A stretch of 64,000 nt of DNA, from NCBI GenBank assembly GCA_902788865.1, contig CADALZ010000014.1, positions 1 through 64,000 on the forward strand, read 5' to 3'. The stretch comes from an uncultured Bacteroidales bacterium. Its GTDB lineage: Bacteria > Bacteroidota > Bacteroidia > Bacteroidales > Bacteroidaceae. Position 1 is the first letter of the stretch, and every line of letters begins with the position of its first letter. The translations under genes were made by a program, and so were the position numbers. The notes beneath the pieces were generated by a model. It did not search any database, was not told the DNA's origin, and worked only from the letters and a program-made list of their open reading frames with translations. Of this stretch, positions 16,554-24,228 are shown piece by piece.

Positions 16554-17186
16554 ATGAGACTTTGGACGATACAGGGTATAGGAATCTATGAGCAATTGCA
16601 GCGTGAAGGTGTGGCTTTTTGTACCAAACCTTCATGGAGCGAGGAGGTTAACTTTATGGATGCTTATCACTGGATGGCAGATCAGATGAGAAAGCGGATA
16701 GGCGAACCACCTATGAAAGAGATCATCTTTCCTATGTGGGCTTGGTATCAATACCACTCAGCTAAGTCAAAAAAGCCAACTAAGAGCCCTATAAATATCC
16801 CACAAGGATTATCGGCCTATATGGAGATTGAAGTACCCGACCATGAAGTGCTGCTCTCAGGATTTGTCAATTGGCATGCGGTGTTAAATCATTGCGCTTT
16901 AGACAACTGGAAGATGATAGATAAGAAAATAGATTTACTGGATAAAGCAGCAGGCAGAAGACTGGATTTCAAGGAGTATCCTAAAGAAATACGAGAGGAG
17001 ATCGAGAAAAGTTGGGAGCCGATATTTGATTTAGACAGGCGCGATAAGGAAGTCGGTCTTAAACACAAGCGAAATCGTTGTATTCAAGCTACTTTTTGGA
17101 TGTTAAAACAAGAGCATATTATCTCTGTGGAATTTTTTAAGAGAGAAAATGATGTGATAAAAAAAATAGATAAACCTTGTCCGTAG
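16554..17186 (+). CDS. DUF3841 domain protein
   Basis: 210 residues. It begins MRLWTIQG and has WSEEVNFMDAYHWM and IEVPDHEVLLSGFVNWHAVLN, the pattern of the DUF3841 family, whose function is unknown. No enzymatic motif is evident. It lies 19 bases after the AAA+ gene and overlaps the next small gene, so the three form one transcript. Confidence 0.8.
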   Translation: MRLWTIQGIGIYEQLQREGVAFCTKPSWSEEVNFMDAYHWMADQMRKRIGEPPMKEIIFPMWAWYQYHSAKSKKPTKSPINIPQGLSAYMEIEVPDHEVLLSGFVNWHAVLNHCALDNWKMIDKKIDLLDKAAGRRLDFKEYPKEIREEIEKSWEPIFDLDRRDKEVGLKHKRNRCIQATFWMLKQEHIISVEFFKRENDVIKKIDKPCP

Positions 17187-17431
17187 ATTTCTTTCACATA
17201 GGTATCATCGTGGCAACGATAATTCTATTTACCAAAATTTTTACGATATTGTTAGGATATATTGTTTATTATCCTTATATTTGTAAAAACAAAAATGATA
17301 AGAGTATGTGGACATTTATAATTGCATTTACTTTAACGTGGATTGTTTGGAGAGCTGCTGGTGGCTCCAAAAGCGATACTTACGTTCCGCCATATCTCGG
17401 TGGTGACGAGAATGGTAAGTGGAGAAAGTAA
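17177..17431 (+). CDS. Small membrane protein
   Basis: 84 residues with two hydrophobic segments (about 6-30 and 45-60) and a polar tail (VPPYLGGDENGKWRK). The open frame starts at a TTG overlapping the DUF3841 gene by ten bases; an internal GTG is the alternative. It resembles no family I recognise. A terminator follows, so it ends the island operon. Confidence 0.5.
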   Translation: MSVDFFHIGIIVATIILFTKIFTILLGYIVYYPYICKNKNDKSMWTFIIAFTLTWIVWRAAGGSKSDTYVPPYLGGDENGKWRK

Positions 17432-17457
17432 TTTACATAAATTATAAGTAAAAAGAT

Positions 17458-17488
17458 AGAGGTAAACTAATGGTTACCTCTTTTTTTT
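17458..17488 (+). terminator. Terminator of the restriction island operon
   Basis: AGAGGTAA (17458-17465) pairs with TTACCTCT (17474-17481), followed by seven or more Ts. Confidence 0.85.
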
Positions 17489-17515
17489 GTCTTTTATCTT
17501 AGTCCAATTATCTAA

Positions 17516-17523
17516 TATCTTTG
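17516..17523 (+). promoter_or_regulatory. -7 box before a short open frame
   Basis: TATCTTTG on the plus strand, 18 bases before the ATG at 17541. Confidence 0.45.
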
Positions 17524-17540
17524 ATAAAAAAATCAAAGAA

Positions 17541-17654
17541 ATGATAAACGAACAAGCCCATGTTGAAGTATCTGCCTGTATTGATAAACTTCAGACATAT
17601 ACTCCGAATGTCAAGCCTTTGTGTCAACAAATCAGAAATGGTGGACGATATTAA
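17541..17654 (+). CDS. Possible 37-residue peptide or gene remnant
   Basis: ATG at 17541, stop TAA at 17652. A -7-like box precedes it and its 3' end runs into the first operator of the next gene. The peptide begins MINEQAHVEVSACIDKL and has no recognisable domain. It could be a leader peptide or the stub of a deleted partner gene. Confidence 0.3.
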   Translation: MINEQAHVEVSACIDKLQTYTPNVKPLCQQIRNGGRY

Positions 17655-17698
17655 AATTTATATCAAAAAATTTGGTGCATGATATTAATATTTATATC
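17647..17698 (+). promoter_or_regulatory. Twin operators for the HicB-like regulator
   Basis: Two 18-base near-palindromes, 17647-17664 and 17681-17698, each starting GATATTAA and ending TTTATATC, differ at one base. They are 34 bases apart start to start. The second overlaps the -7 box, so binding would block transcription, as in autoregulated antitoxin genes. Confidence 0.7.
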
Positions 17699-17702
17699 TT
17701 CG
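17671..17702 (+). promoter_or_regulatory. Promoter of the HicB-like gene
   Basis: TTTG (17671-17674), 20 bases, then TATCTTCG (17695-17702), 42 bases before the ATG. Confidence 0.75.
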
Positions 17703-17744
17703 CAGTGTGCTAATAATAATCCCCAAGCCATTTTATAATATACT

Positions 17745-18155
17745 ATGACAATGAGAAGGGTTGATGCCATTATTGAGAGAGCATCCGATGGTACATATAG
17801 TATCTACACTGATGCTGATGATTTGAATTACTTGGTGACTGGTACGGGGAGTACCGTAGAAGAAGCCAAGAAAGTATTTGAGGGTGGCTATGCGGATATG
17901 CGCAGGGCTTATGCAGAAGAGGGCAAACCATTTATTGAGGTTGAGATGGTCTATAAATATGACATGGCCAGTTTTTTGGCATATTACTCTAAGGTGATGA
18001 CAATGGCCGGACTGTCGCGTCTGACTGGCATAAACCAGCAACAGCTGAGTCATTATGTTACGGGACGTCGCCACCCATCACCTAAGACGGTAGAGAAAAT
18101 GCAGACCGCTATACATGCGTTTGCTCGCGATCTTAGTTCTGTTAGTTTCGTTTGA
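17745..18155 (+). CDS. HicB-like antitoxin/regulator with helix-turn-helix
   Basis: 136 residues. The N-terminal part (about 1-60; RRVDAIIERASDGTYSIYTD, GSTVEEAKK) has the HicB partial RNase-H-like pattern. The C-terminal part (about 80-130; LAYYSKVMTMAGLSRLTGI, QQLSHYVTGRRHPSPKT) is an XRE-type DNA-binding domain. HicB proteins normally neutralise a HicA RNA interferase, but no HicA-like gene is next to it. It may be a solitary regulator acting on the twin operators just upstream. A second in-frame ATG lies six bases in. Confidence 0.78.
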   Translation: MTMRRVDAIIERASDGTYSIYTDADDLNYLVTGTGSTVEEAKKVFEGGYADMRRAYAEEGKPFIEVEMVYKYDMASFLAYYSKVMTMAGLSRLTGINQQQLSHYVTGRRHPSPKTVEKMQTAIHAFARDLSSVSFV

Positions 18156-18165
18156 TTATCACAGA

Positions 18166-18567
18166 TAGGCAGGCGACAAACTGCGTATGATTTTTCTTCA
18201 GCTTCCCGAGTTCAGGAAGGAGGCAGATGAGTGTGAGAATTATTTTGAACGTTGGATATTTGTTTTGAAGAATATGGATATACTAGAGAGAATGCCATGG
18301 GCGGCCCAGTATGCTGCCTTCAAGAAGCTGTCCGAGATCTGCGAGACAGCAGCCCTTACTCCTCAGGAGCGCAGCCGCTATGAGGAGAGCATCAAGGTGT
18401 ATCGTGACAATATCGCCATTGCCGAGCGTGACTGGATGGAAGGTAAGGCGGCTGGATTGGCTGAAGGCAAAGCCAAAGTTGCTAAGAACCTCAAAGATAT
18501 GGGCCTATCACTGGCTGACATTTCCAAATCTACAGGATTGACGGAAGCGGAGATTGAAGCTCTCTGA
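18166..18567 (+). pseudogene. Remnant of Rpn/PD-(D/E)XK nuclease-family transposase
   Basis: The visible 126-residue frame (MIFLQLPEFRKEADECENYF to the C-terminus) matches only the C-terminal third of Rpn-like proteins, usually about 300 residues. A few family-like codons (DKLR) precede the ATG and then an in-frame stop, so the N-terminal catalytic part is deleted. The tail AEGKAKVAKNLKDMGLSLAD is the family's usual end. It is probably non-functional, and signals past rearrangement in the island. Confidence 0.75.
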
Positions 18568-18573
18568 ACATAT

Positions 18574-18607
18574 AGCGGCAGCTAATTTTTAGCTGCCGCT
18601 TTCTTTT
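18574..18607 (+). terminator. Rho-independent terminator
   Basis: A 12-bp perfect stem (18574-18585 with 18589-18600) around TTT, followed by a T-rich tail. It ends the plus-strand unit facing the minus-strand three-gene operon. Confidence 0.85.
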
Positions 18608-18656
18608 TCATCTACGAGAAATCATTCTCGTATCCTGCTGATTCTAATGCCTGTAT

Positions 18657-18917
18657 TTAGTTCGTTGTCGGTATTGAAAGTGGAGATTCTGTATTGTTTG
18701 AAAGCATCTGATTCATTAATTCGTAGAGATAGGCAGGACTCTGTACATATAGCTCTCCCTCTTCATCTTGTAGGGCTGGTAGCAATGGCGAGTTGTACAC
18801 ATGATCCATAGCTTGCTCAATAGAACAACCAGTGTCTTCTATCACATATTTTACCAGTTCGCTCAATGCATGGTTGGTTAAATAGGTCGCTATTTGATGA
18901 TGAGTAGGGTGGTTCAT
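18657..18917 (-). CDS. Third protein of the DUF3791/DUF3990 operon
   Basis: 86 residues, helical, starting MNHPTHHQIATYL and containing IEDTGCSIEQAMDHVYNS and QSPAYLYELMNQ. I know of similar short proteins beside DUF3990 genes but no assigned function. Its ATG overlaps the DUF3990 stop (ATGA), so it is translated with it. It may be an additional antitoxin or chaperone. Confidence 0.65.
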   Translation of the reverse strand: MNHPTHHQIATYLTNHALSELVKYVIEDTGCSIEQAMDHVYNSPLLPALQDEEGELYVQSPAYLYELMNQMLSNNTESPLSIPTTN

Positions 18918-19402
18918 AATATCTGGGATTTGATTTTATGCAGCAAGCTTAGTGCCTTCTCAGTTCCAAAAAAGTATTGTTGATCAAGAAATCTGTCTTG
19001 AAGCTGTTGGGCTGCCTGTTCTGGTGAATAAATGCCTTCACGGAAGTTAGTGAGTTGTAATACTACACCATCATCGGCTATTGGACCAATAACTATATCG
19101 TAGTCATGTATTGGCAGAATGTTTTTCCTGTCACGATTGGCATCTACAAATAGAAGCCATTCTACACAGGCTTTCTCTGGAAATATCTTAACATTAAGGT
19201 CAGACTGTAGCGCTATTTCATCCATCTCATAGGTGATTAGTGTCGCTGTACCATCGAAAAGTCGTGCCTTTTTTTTCGCCATGCTTATAGCAGTGTTCTT
19301 GTCGGGTGTAAGGTAAAATCCCTTTCCAAAGTCCTTATATCGCAAGCCCTTTGTAAGATCTATCACGTCTATGTCTGTATTGGAGCCATGGTATAGTATC
19401 AT
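18914..19402 (-). CDS. DUF3990 protein, predicted ADP-ribosyltransferase-like toxin
   Basis: 162 residues from the ATG at 19402, which overlaps the previous stop by ATGA. A TTG start 27 bases earlier is less likely. The N-terminus has LYHGSNTDI (His5) and GKGFYLT (Tyr30), followed by KKKARLFDG and DIVIGPIADDG, as in DUF3990. The His/Tyr spacing resembles ADP-ribosyltransferase folds, an inference from motif order and not a demonstrated activity. It sits between two small helical proteins, the layout of a toxin with its antitoxin. Confidence 0.75.
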   Translation of the reverse strand: MILYHGSNTDIDVIDLTKGLRYKDFGKGFYLTPDKNTAISMAKKKARLFDGTATLITYEMDEIALQSDLNVKIFPEKACVEWLLFVDANRDRKNILPIHDYDIVIGPIADDGVVLQLTNFREGIYSPEQAAQQLQDRFLDQQYFFGTEKALSLLHKIKSQIL

Positions 19403-19614
19403 GCGAGCATCCCTCCGTTCTTTTGACAAATAATGAGCAGGTCGTCTATCGTTTCTTCCATAGATTGTAAGTGTTCTACATCGTAGAACTCAATCAAGAA
19501 TGCTAGTCCTTTGTATTCTTTAAGGTAGCGAAAAGCCGCCTGTCGGGTCATCGCAAAACGTTGCCCGAATGCTTGAATACATGCTGTCAGAAAAGGAATC
19601 TCGAACTTGCTCAT
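19399..19614 (-). CDS. DUF3791 protein, likely antitoxin
   Basis: 71 residues from the ATG at 19614 (MSKFEIPF). It is all-helical, with FRYLKEYKGLAFLIEFYDVEH, split here as the family's typical hydrophobic core. DUF3791 genes commonly precede DUF3990 genes. The stop overlaps the next ATG. First gene of the three-gene operon. An antitoxin role is inferred from position. Confidence 0.72.
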   Translation of the reverse strand: MSKFEIPFLTACIQAFGQRFAMTRQAAFRYLKEYKGLAFLIEFYDVEHLQSMEETIDDLLIICQKNGGMLA

Positions 19615-19642
19615 CTTTTGTTTATTTTGAATATCATTTATG

Positions 19643-19650
19643 CAAAGATA
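19643..19650 (-). promoter_or_regulatory. -7 box of the DUF3791/DUF3990 operon
   Basis: TATCTTTG on the minus strand, 28 bases before the DUF3791 start. Confidence 0.6.
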
Positions 19651-19700
19651 AAAAATATTCTGCAAACTTCATATGGTTACTGTGTTAAAAGTTTTAGAAC

Positions 19701-19740
19701 AATAACAGTAATAACAATAACAGTTTATTTTTCGCGGTAT
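19701..19740 (+). repeat. Island repeat, copy D (diverged)
   Basis: AATAACAGTAATAACAATAA, then CAGTTTATTTTTCGCGGTAT. It shares ATAACAATAACAGTTT and TTTTCGCGGTAT with copy C at 11511-11541, in the same orientation, at the other end of the accessory island. Confidence 0.75.
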
Positions 19741-19756
19741 CATTATGGTGATGCAA

Positions 19757-20629
19757 TCACTTTGACTTGTTGACGATCTCCTCGTGGAAGAAATAGTTGA
19801 CTACCACGGGTGGTTCGCCATGCTTGGAGCGTACGGAGTCGTCATTGCGGACGTAAGGCAAGCCCTCGGCTTCGCAGAATGTGCGCAATTGCATGTCGAG
19901 CTGCATCCAGTAGGTGCGGTCTTTCTTCGTATAGATGTCGTGGTAGAGCTGGTCCAGCTCGGGATGGTGCTCATGTATCCAACTGAGTATCTTTCCCTTA
20001 TAATCACCACGCAGGTTCAGATTCTCCAGCCACACAAGGTTGCAGTAGTCCTTGGCCTTGCGGATGATGGCCTCTACATCGGTGATGCCGGGGAAGATAG
20101 GTGAGATGAAGCAGGTGGTCTCGATGCCTGCCTCATAGAACTGGCGCATGGCTTCCAGACGGCGCTCGATGCTGACGGCCACGTCCATCTCACGGCGGAA
20201 CGACTCGTCGAGTGTGTTGATGCTCCATGACACACGGGCATGAGGGAAGGTCTTGATGAGGTCGAGGTCGCGCAGCACGAGGTCTGATTTCGTGGCGATG
20301 CTCACGCTGATGCCGCTCCCTTGAAGTTGTTCCAGCAGGGCGCGTGTACGCTTGTATTTGGCCTCATGAGGCTGGTAGCAGTCGGTCACAGAGCCGAAGA
20401 AGGCTTCCTTACCTGCATATCGCTTAGCATTCTTGATCTCGGGCCAGTATTTCACGTCGATGAACTCGCCCCACGGTTCCGGATGGTTCGTAAACCGTTT
20501 CATGAACGAGGCATAGCAGTATTTGCAGCCATGCAGACAGCCCACATACGGATTCACCGAGAAGTCGGCCACTGGAAGGTTCGACTTCGTCATTACAGAT
20601 TTCACTTCAATTTCTTGTATCTTCAGCAT
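19757..20629 (-). CDS. Radical SAM protein, spore photoproduct lyase-like family
   Basis: 290 residues. The 4Fe-4S site is C31-x3-C35-x2-C38 in YVGCLHGCKYCYA. Downstream GSVTDCYQPHE, SIATKSDLVLRD and VSWSINT match the Rv2578c/SplB-like group of radical SAM proteins. The substrate is unknown. Nine bases separate it from the upstream hydrolase gene, suggesting one transcript. Confidence 0.85.
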   Translation of the reverse strand: MLKIQEIEVKSVMTKSNLPVADFSVNPYVGCLHGCKYCYASFMKRFTNHPEPWGEFIDVKYWPEIKNAKRYAGKEAFFGSVTDCYQPHEAKYKRTRALLEQLQGSGISVSIATKSDLVLRDLDLIKTFPHARVSWSINTLDESFRREMDVAVSIERRLEAMRQFYEAGIETTCFISPIFPGITDVEAIIRKAKDYCNLVWLENLNLRGDYKGKILSWIHEHHPELDQLYHDIYTKKDRTYWMQLDMQLRTFCEAEGLPYVRNDDSVRSKHGEPPVVVNYFFHEEIVNKSK

Positions 20630-20638
20630 GACAATGTA

Positions 20639-21337
20639 CTATTTGTTAAGGTTAATCTTATTGACACACCACGCGAAACCTTTGGCGGTGCGGAGGGCAG
20701 CATCTGAGAAATGATTGCCGGGGTTCCATTCCAGTGTGGTGTGGTCGGGGCCGAGGATTTGCTGCAGGTGCTCATGCTCCCAACGGACATTGTTGCCCAC
20801 CTGGGCGATGGCCTTGTGGCGTGTACGCTCTTCGCGATCGCCAAGGCTGAGATAGACGTAACGCGCATAGACGGCATGGGCCTCTGAGAAGCCGCACCAG
20901 GCATCTATCCATAGCGATGGTGACACGGCTGCTGCTGCGTCGAAGCACTCGGCCTTAGAGACAGCCCAACGTGCGAACAGTCCGCCTAATGAATAGCCTC
21001 CCAGAACCACTGGCAGAAGACCGAATTGCTCTTTGAGGTAGGGGAGAAGGCTGTCGGTGATATAGTCCAGCGTATCGAAGGCATGATCGCCCACTTCCTG
21101 ACGCTTAGACACGGCAGGATCATGCCACGGCGTGAGTTCTGCTTCCCAGTCGGCAATGGCAAAGGCTGCCATCACGAATGAGGCACCGGTGGCCTCGCTG
21201 ATCATGGCCACTTCGCTGTCGATGCTGTCATGTTCCTGTGCATCCAATGGCTGTATGAGTAATACTTTCGGCTCCTCGCCTTCGTTGTAGAGCAGGCACT
21301 CACGCCCACCTATTTCCATAGTCTGTTTCATATTCAT
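20639..21337 (-). CDS. Alpha/beta hydrolase (esterase-like)
   Basis: 232 residues from the ATG at 21337; the open frame extends further upstream across the promoter. The nucleophile elbow is GGYSLGG, preceded by an alpha/beta core. ECFDAAAAVSPSLW after it is typical of the esterase D/IroE-like group, and the C-terminal NPGNHF supplies a candidate catalytic His. Substrate not predictable. It leads the radical SAM gene. Confidence 0.8.
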   Translation of the reverse strand: MNMKQTMEIGGRECLLYNEGEEPKVLLIQPLDAQEHDSIDSEVAMISEATGASFVMAAFAIADWEAELTPWHDPAVSKRQEVGDHAFDTLDYITDSLLPYLKEQFGLLPVVLGGYSLGGLFARWAVSKAECFDAAAAVSPSLWIDAWCGFSEAHAVYARYVYLSLGDREERTRHKAIAQVGNNVRWEHEHLQQILGPDHTTLEWNPGNHFSDAALRTAKGFAWCVNKINLNK

Positions 21338-21357
21338 AGTTGGCTTATTCGTTACCG

Positions 21358-21365
21358 CAAAGATA
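21358..21365 (-). promoter_or_regulatory. -7 box of the hydrolase/radical SAM transcript
   Basis: TATCTTTG on the minus strand, 20 bases before the hydrolase ATG. Confidence 0.55.
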
Positions 21366-21404
21366 CATATTTTCATCTTGACAAGAAAATGTATGCCTAT
21401 GTTA

Positions 21405-21435
21405 TTTGCACATTGCATCTTTTTATGTATCTTTA
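21405..21435 (+). promoter_or_regulatory. Promoter of pyrB
   Basis: TTTG (21405-21408), 19 bases, TATCTTTA (21428-21435), 32 bases before pyrB. Confidence 0.75.
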
Positions 21436-21467
21436 CACTCTCGAAAGAAATAATCAAAAAATAATAT

Positions 21468-22418
21468 ATGGAAAAGAGAAGTTTTGTCACTATCGCCAAC
21501 TTCAGCAAGGAGAAAATACTCTATATGCTGGAGATGGCACGTGAGTTTGAAAAGCACCCGAATCGCCATCTGCTGTATGGCCGCGTGGTGGCTACCTTGT
21601 TCTTTGAACCTTCTACACGCACCCGCCTTAGCTTTGAAACAGCAGCCAACCGTCTGGGAGCCCGCGTGATAGGCTTTAGCGACCCGAAGGCTACCAGTAG
21701 CTCGAAGGGTGAGACGCTGAAAGATACCATCAAGATGGTGAGCAACTATGCCGACATCATAGTGATGCGACACTATCTGGAGGGTGCTGCCACGTATGCC
21801 ACAGAGGTGACCAATGTGCCTATAGTGAATGCCGGCGACGGCGCACACCAGCATCCTTCACAGACGATGCTGGACCTCTATAGCATCTACAAGACGCAAG
21901 GCACGTTGGAGAATCTGAACATCTTCCTGGTGGGCGATCTGAAGTACGGACGCACGGTGCACTCTCTGATTCAAGCCATGCGCCACTTCAATCCTACCTT
22001 CCACTTCATAGCACCAGATGAGTTGCGCATGCCCGAGGAGTATAAGATCTATTGCCGCGAGCATGGCATCAAGTTTGAGGAGCATCATGAGTTTACGGCA
22101 GAGAGCATCGCCGATGCCGACATTCTGTATATGACACGTGTGCAGCAGGAGCGCTTCACCGACCTCATGGAGTATGAGCGCGTGAAGAATGTGTATATCC
22201 TCACGCCAGAGATGCTGGTGCACAGCCGTAAGAACATGAAGATACTGCATCCGCTGCCACGCGTGAACGAAATCAGTCAGGGTGTGGACGACTGCGAACA
22301 GGCTTACTACTTCCAGCAGGCTCAGAACGGCCTCTATGCCCGCGAAGCCATCCTCTGCGATGTGCTGGGCATCACGCTGGATGAAGTCAAAGCCGACGGG
22401 GCAAGAATTTCTGAATGA
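21468..22418 (+). CDS. pyrB: Aspartate carbamoyltransferase catalytic subunit
   Basis: 316 residues. The carbamoyl-phosphate motif is [12 protein letters not shown], followed by [11 protein letters not shown] and the [12 protein letters not shown] signature; HPLPRVNEI near the C-terminus is part of the aspartate site. It catalyses the committed pyrimidine step, carbamoyl phosphate plus aspartate to carbamoyl-aspartate, as a trimer paired with PyrI. Length and motifs are normal. pyrI follows after a 234-base repeat-rich gap. Confidence 0.97.
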   Translation: MEKRSFVTIANFSKEKILYMLEMAREFEKHPNRHLLYGRVVATLFFEPSTRTRLSFETAANRLGARVIGFSDPKATSSSKGETLKDTIKMVSNYADIIVMRHYLEGAATYATEVTNVPIVNAGDGAHQHPSQTMLDLYSIYKTQGTLENLNIFLVGDLKYGRTVHSLIQAMRHFNPTFHFIAPDELRMPEEYKIYCREHGIKFEEHHEFTAESIADADILYMTRVQQERFTDLMEYERVKNVYILTPEMLVHSRKNMKILHPLPRVNEISQGVDDCEQAYYFQQAQNGLYAREAILCDVLGITLDEVKADGARISE

Positions 22419-22439
22419 AATTCAAATTAAAATATTAAA

Positions 22440-22575
22440 AGATTAAAACATTAAACGTTAAACATTAAACATTAAACATTAAATGTTAAACATTAAACGT
22501 TAAACATTAAACGTTAAACATTAAACGTTAAACATTAAACGTTAAACATTAAACATTAAACGTTAAACATTAAAA
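22440..22575 (+). repeat. Tandem repeat array between pyrB and pyrI
   Basis: A degenerate array of CATTAAACGTTAAA-type units of 7 and 14 bases, roughly 18 short units. Each unit contains the palindromic AACGTT or its variant AACATT. It lies within a transcript that should run from pyrB to pyrI. It is slippage-prone and may alter spacing. Confidence 0.85.
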
Positions 22576-22652
22576 AGGTCTTGATGTTTTGGTTGTTTTA
22601 ATCTTATAATTTTATAATTTTATAATTTTATTTTTTTTCAAAAAAATACACT

Positions 22653-23120
22653 ATGCGCGAGAATAAGAAAGAACTGCAAGTGGCCGCACTGGAGAATGGT
22701 ACGGTGATAGATCATATACCAGCCGACAAGCTGTTTACGGTGGTGTCGCTGCTGGGTCTGGAGCAGATGGAGAACCGCATCACCATAGGCTTCAATCTGG
22801 AGAGTCTGCGACTGGGGAAGAAGGGCATCATCAAGATTGCTGATAAGTTCTTCTCTGAGGCCGACATCAACAAGATAGCTGTGGTGGCACCGAATGTGGT
22901 GATAAACATCATACGCGACTATGAGGTGGTGGAGAAGCACGATGTGGTGCTGCCGGATACGCTGAAGGGCATCGTGAAGTGCTCTAATCCGAAGTGTGTG
23001 ACGAACAATGAGCCTATGCCTACTTACTTCCATGTGGTGGACAAGGAGAATTGCATCGTGAAGTGCCACTATTGTGAGCATGAACAAAACAGGGAAAATA
23101 TTAAGATATTAAAAGATTAG
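22653..23120 (+). CDS. pyrI: Aspartate carbamoyltransferase regulatory subunit
   Basis: 155 residues. The N-terminal allosteric domain includes [11 protein letters not shown], and the C-terminal zinc domain has Cys110, Cys115, Cys138 and Cys141 (KCSNPKC, KCHYC). It binds CTP/ATP and links catalytic trimers into the dodecamer. Its presence indicates feedback-regulated pyrimidine synthesis. Confidence 0.96.
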   Translation: MRENKKELQVAALENGTVIDHIPADKLFTVVSLLGLEQMENRITIGFNLESLRLGKKGIIKIADKFFSEADINKIAVVAPNVVINIIRDYEVVEKHDVVLPDTLKGIVKCSNPKCVTNNEPMPTYFHVVDKENCIVKCHYCEHEQNRENIKILKD

Positions 23121-23149
23121 AAAAATTAAAATATTAACCTTGGATAACT

Positions 23150-24226
23150 ATGAAACGCTTATTATTTCTGGCTCTGTTGGGGCTGTCTGTGGGGCTCGGT
23201 GGGCATGCGCAGGATCGTGCCGATCAGCAGCATCTCACGGATCCTAACTCGTTCTCTATGATCGTGCTGGGCGATCCACAGGGATATACGAAGTATGACA
23301 TCAATCAGCCGCTGTATGAGCTTACCACGGTGTGGTGTGCCGACAATATAGAGAATCTGAACATCAAGGCGGTGCTGGTGACAGGCGATCTGGTGGAGCA
23401 GAATGAGAACATAGTGCGCAACAGACGGATGCTGAACCAAACCAGCCGACAGATGTGGGAGTGGGCATCGCACTGCATGGCTCGTCTGGACAACAAGGTG
23501 CCTTACATCATCTCTACGGGCAACCATGAGTATGGCTATGTGCGTGGCGATGAGGGTTTTACGCATTTCCCTGAGTACTTCCCCATAGAGCGAAACTCTA
23601 AGTGGCTGGAGTGCTGTGTGGCAGCATTTCCCAACCGTGAGGGTAAGGTGTCTCTGGAGAATTCGGCCTACGAGTTTGAGGATGAACACTGGGGTAAGTT
23701 GCTGGTGATCACCAGCGAATGGGCACCACGTGATGAGGTGCTGGAGTGGGCCAAAGGTCTGGCCGACAGTGAGCAGTATCAGAATCACACGGTGATCTTC
23801 ATGACGCACTCTTTCTTGCGCCACCGCACGGCAGAGCGCACGGCGAATGAGGGTTATAAGATTCAGCCGCGCAACTACGGTCAGGAGATCTGGGAGAAAC
23901 TGGTGTATCCGTGCAAGAACATCCGATTGGTGGCGTGCGGACATACGGGTGTGCCGGGCGACTTTGAGGACTCTGTGGCTTACCGCAATGATAAGAACAG
24001 TGCCGGCAAGAGTGTACACCAGATGATGTTCAATGTGCAGATACTTGGTGGCGGATGGGAAGGCAACGGCGGTGACGGATGGCTCCGCATTCTGGAATTC
24101 ATGCCAGACGGACAGACCATCAAGGTGAAGACGTACTCTCCACTCTTCGGCATATCGCCCACGACCAAGCATCTGGCTCACCGCACAGGAGCCTGCGATC
24201 AGTTTGACATGGTGATAGAGAAATAA
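23150..24226 (+). CDS. Secreted metallophosphoesterase
   Basis: 358 residues with a signal peptide (MKRLLFLALLGLSVGLG, cleavage near HAQ). Calcineurin-like metal motifs in order are GDPQGY, VTGDLVEQNEN, STGNHEYGY, MTHSFLRHR and ACGHTGVP. It is probably a periplasmic or exported phosphatase; the substrate is unknown. It lies 29 bases after pyrI and 2 bases before the flavin reductase gene. Confidence 0.87.
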   Translation: MKRLLFLALLGLSVGLGGHAQDRADQQHLTDPNSFSMIVLGDPQGYTKYDINQPLYELTTVWCADNIENLNIKAVLVTGDLVEQNENIVRNRRMLNQTSRQMWEWASHCMARLDNKVPYIISTGNHEYGYVRGDEGFTHFPEYFPIERNSKWLECCVAAFPNREGKVSLENSAYEFEDEHWGKLLVITSEWAPRDEVLEWAKGLADSEQYQNHTVIFMTHSFLRHRTAERTANEGYKIQPRNYGQEIWEKLVYPCKNIRLVACGHTGVPGDFEDSVAYRNDKNSAGKSVHQMMFNVQILGGGWEGNGGDGWLRILEFMPDGQTIKVKTYSPLFGISPTTKHLAHRTGACDQFDMVIEK

Positions 24227-24228
24227 AT

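Noticed and set aside
22440..22575. CRISPR array
   Set aside because: Units are 7-14 bases with no unique spacers and no cas genes nearby.
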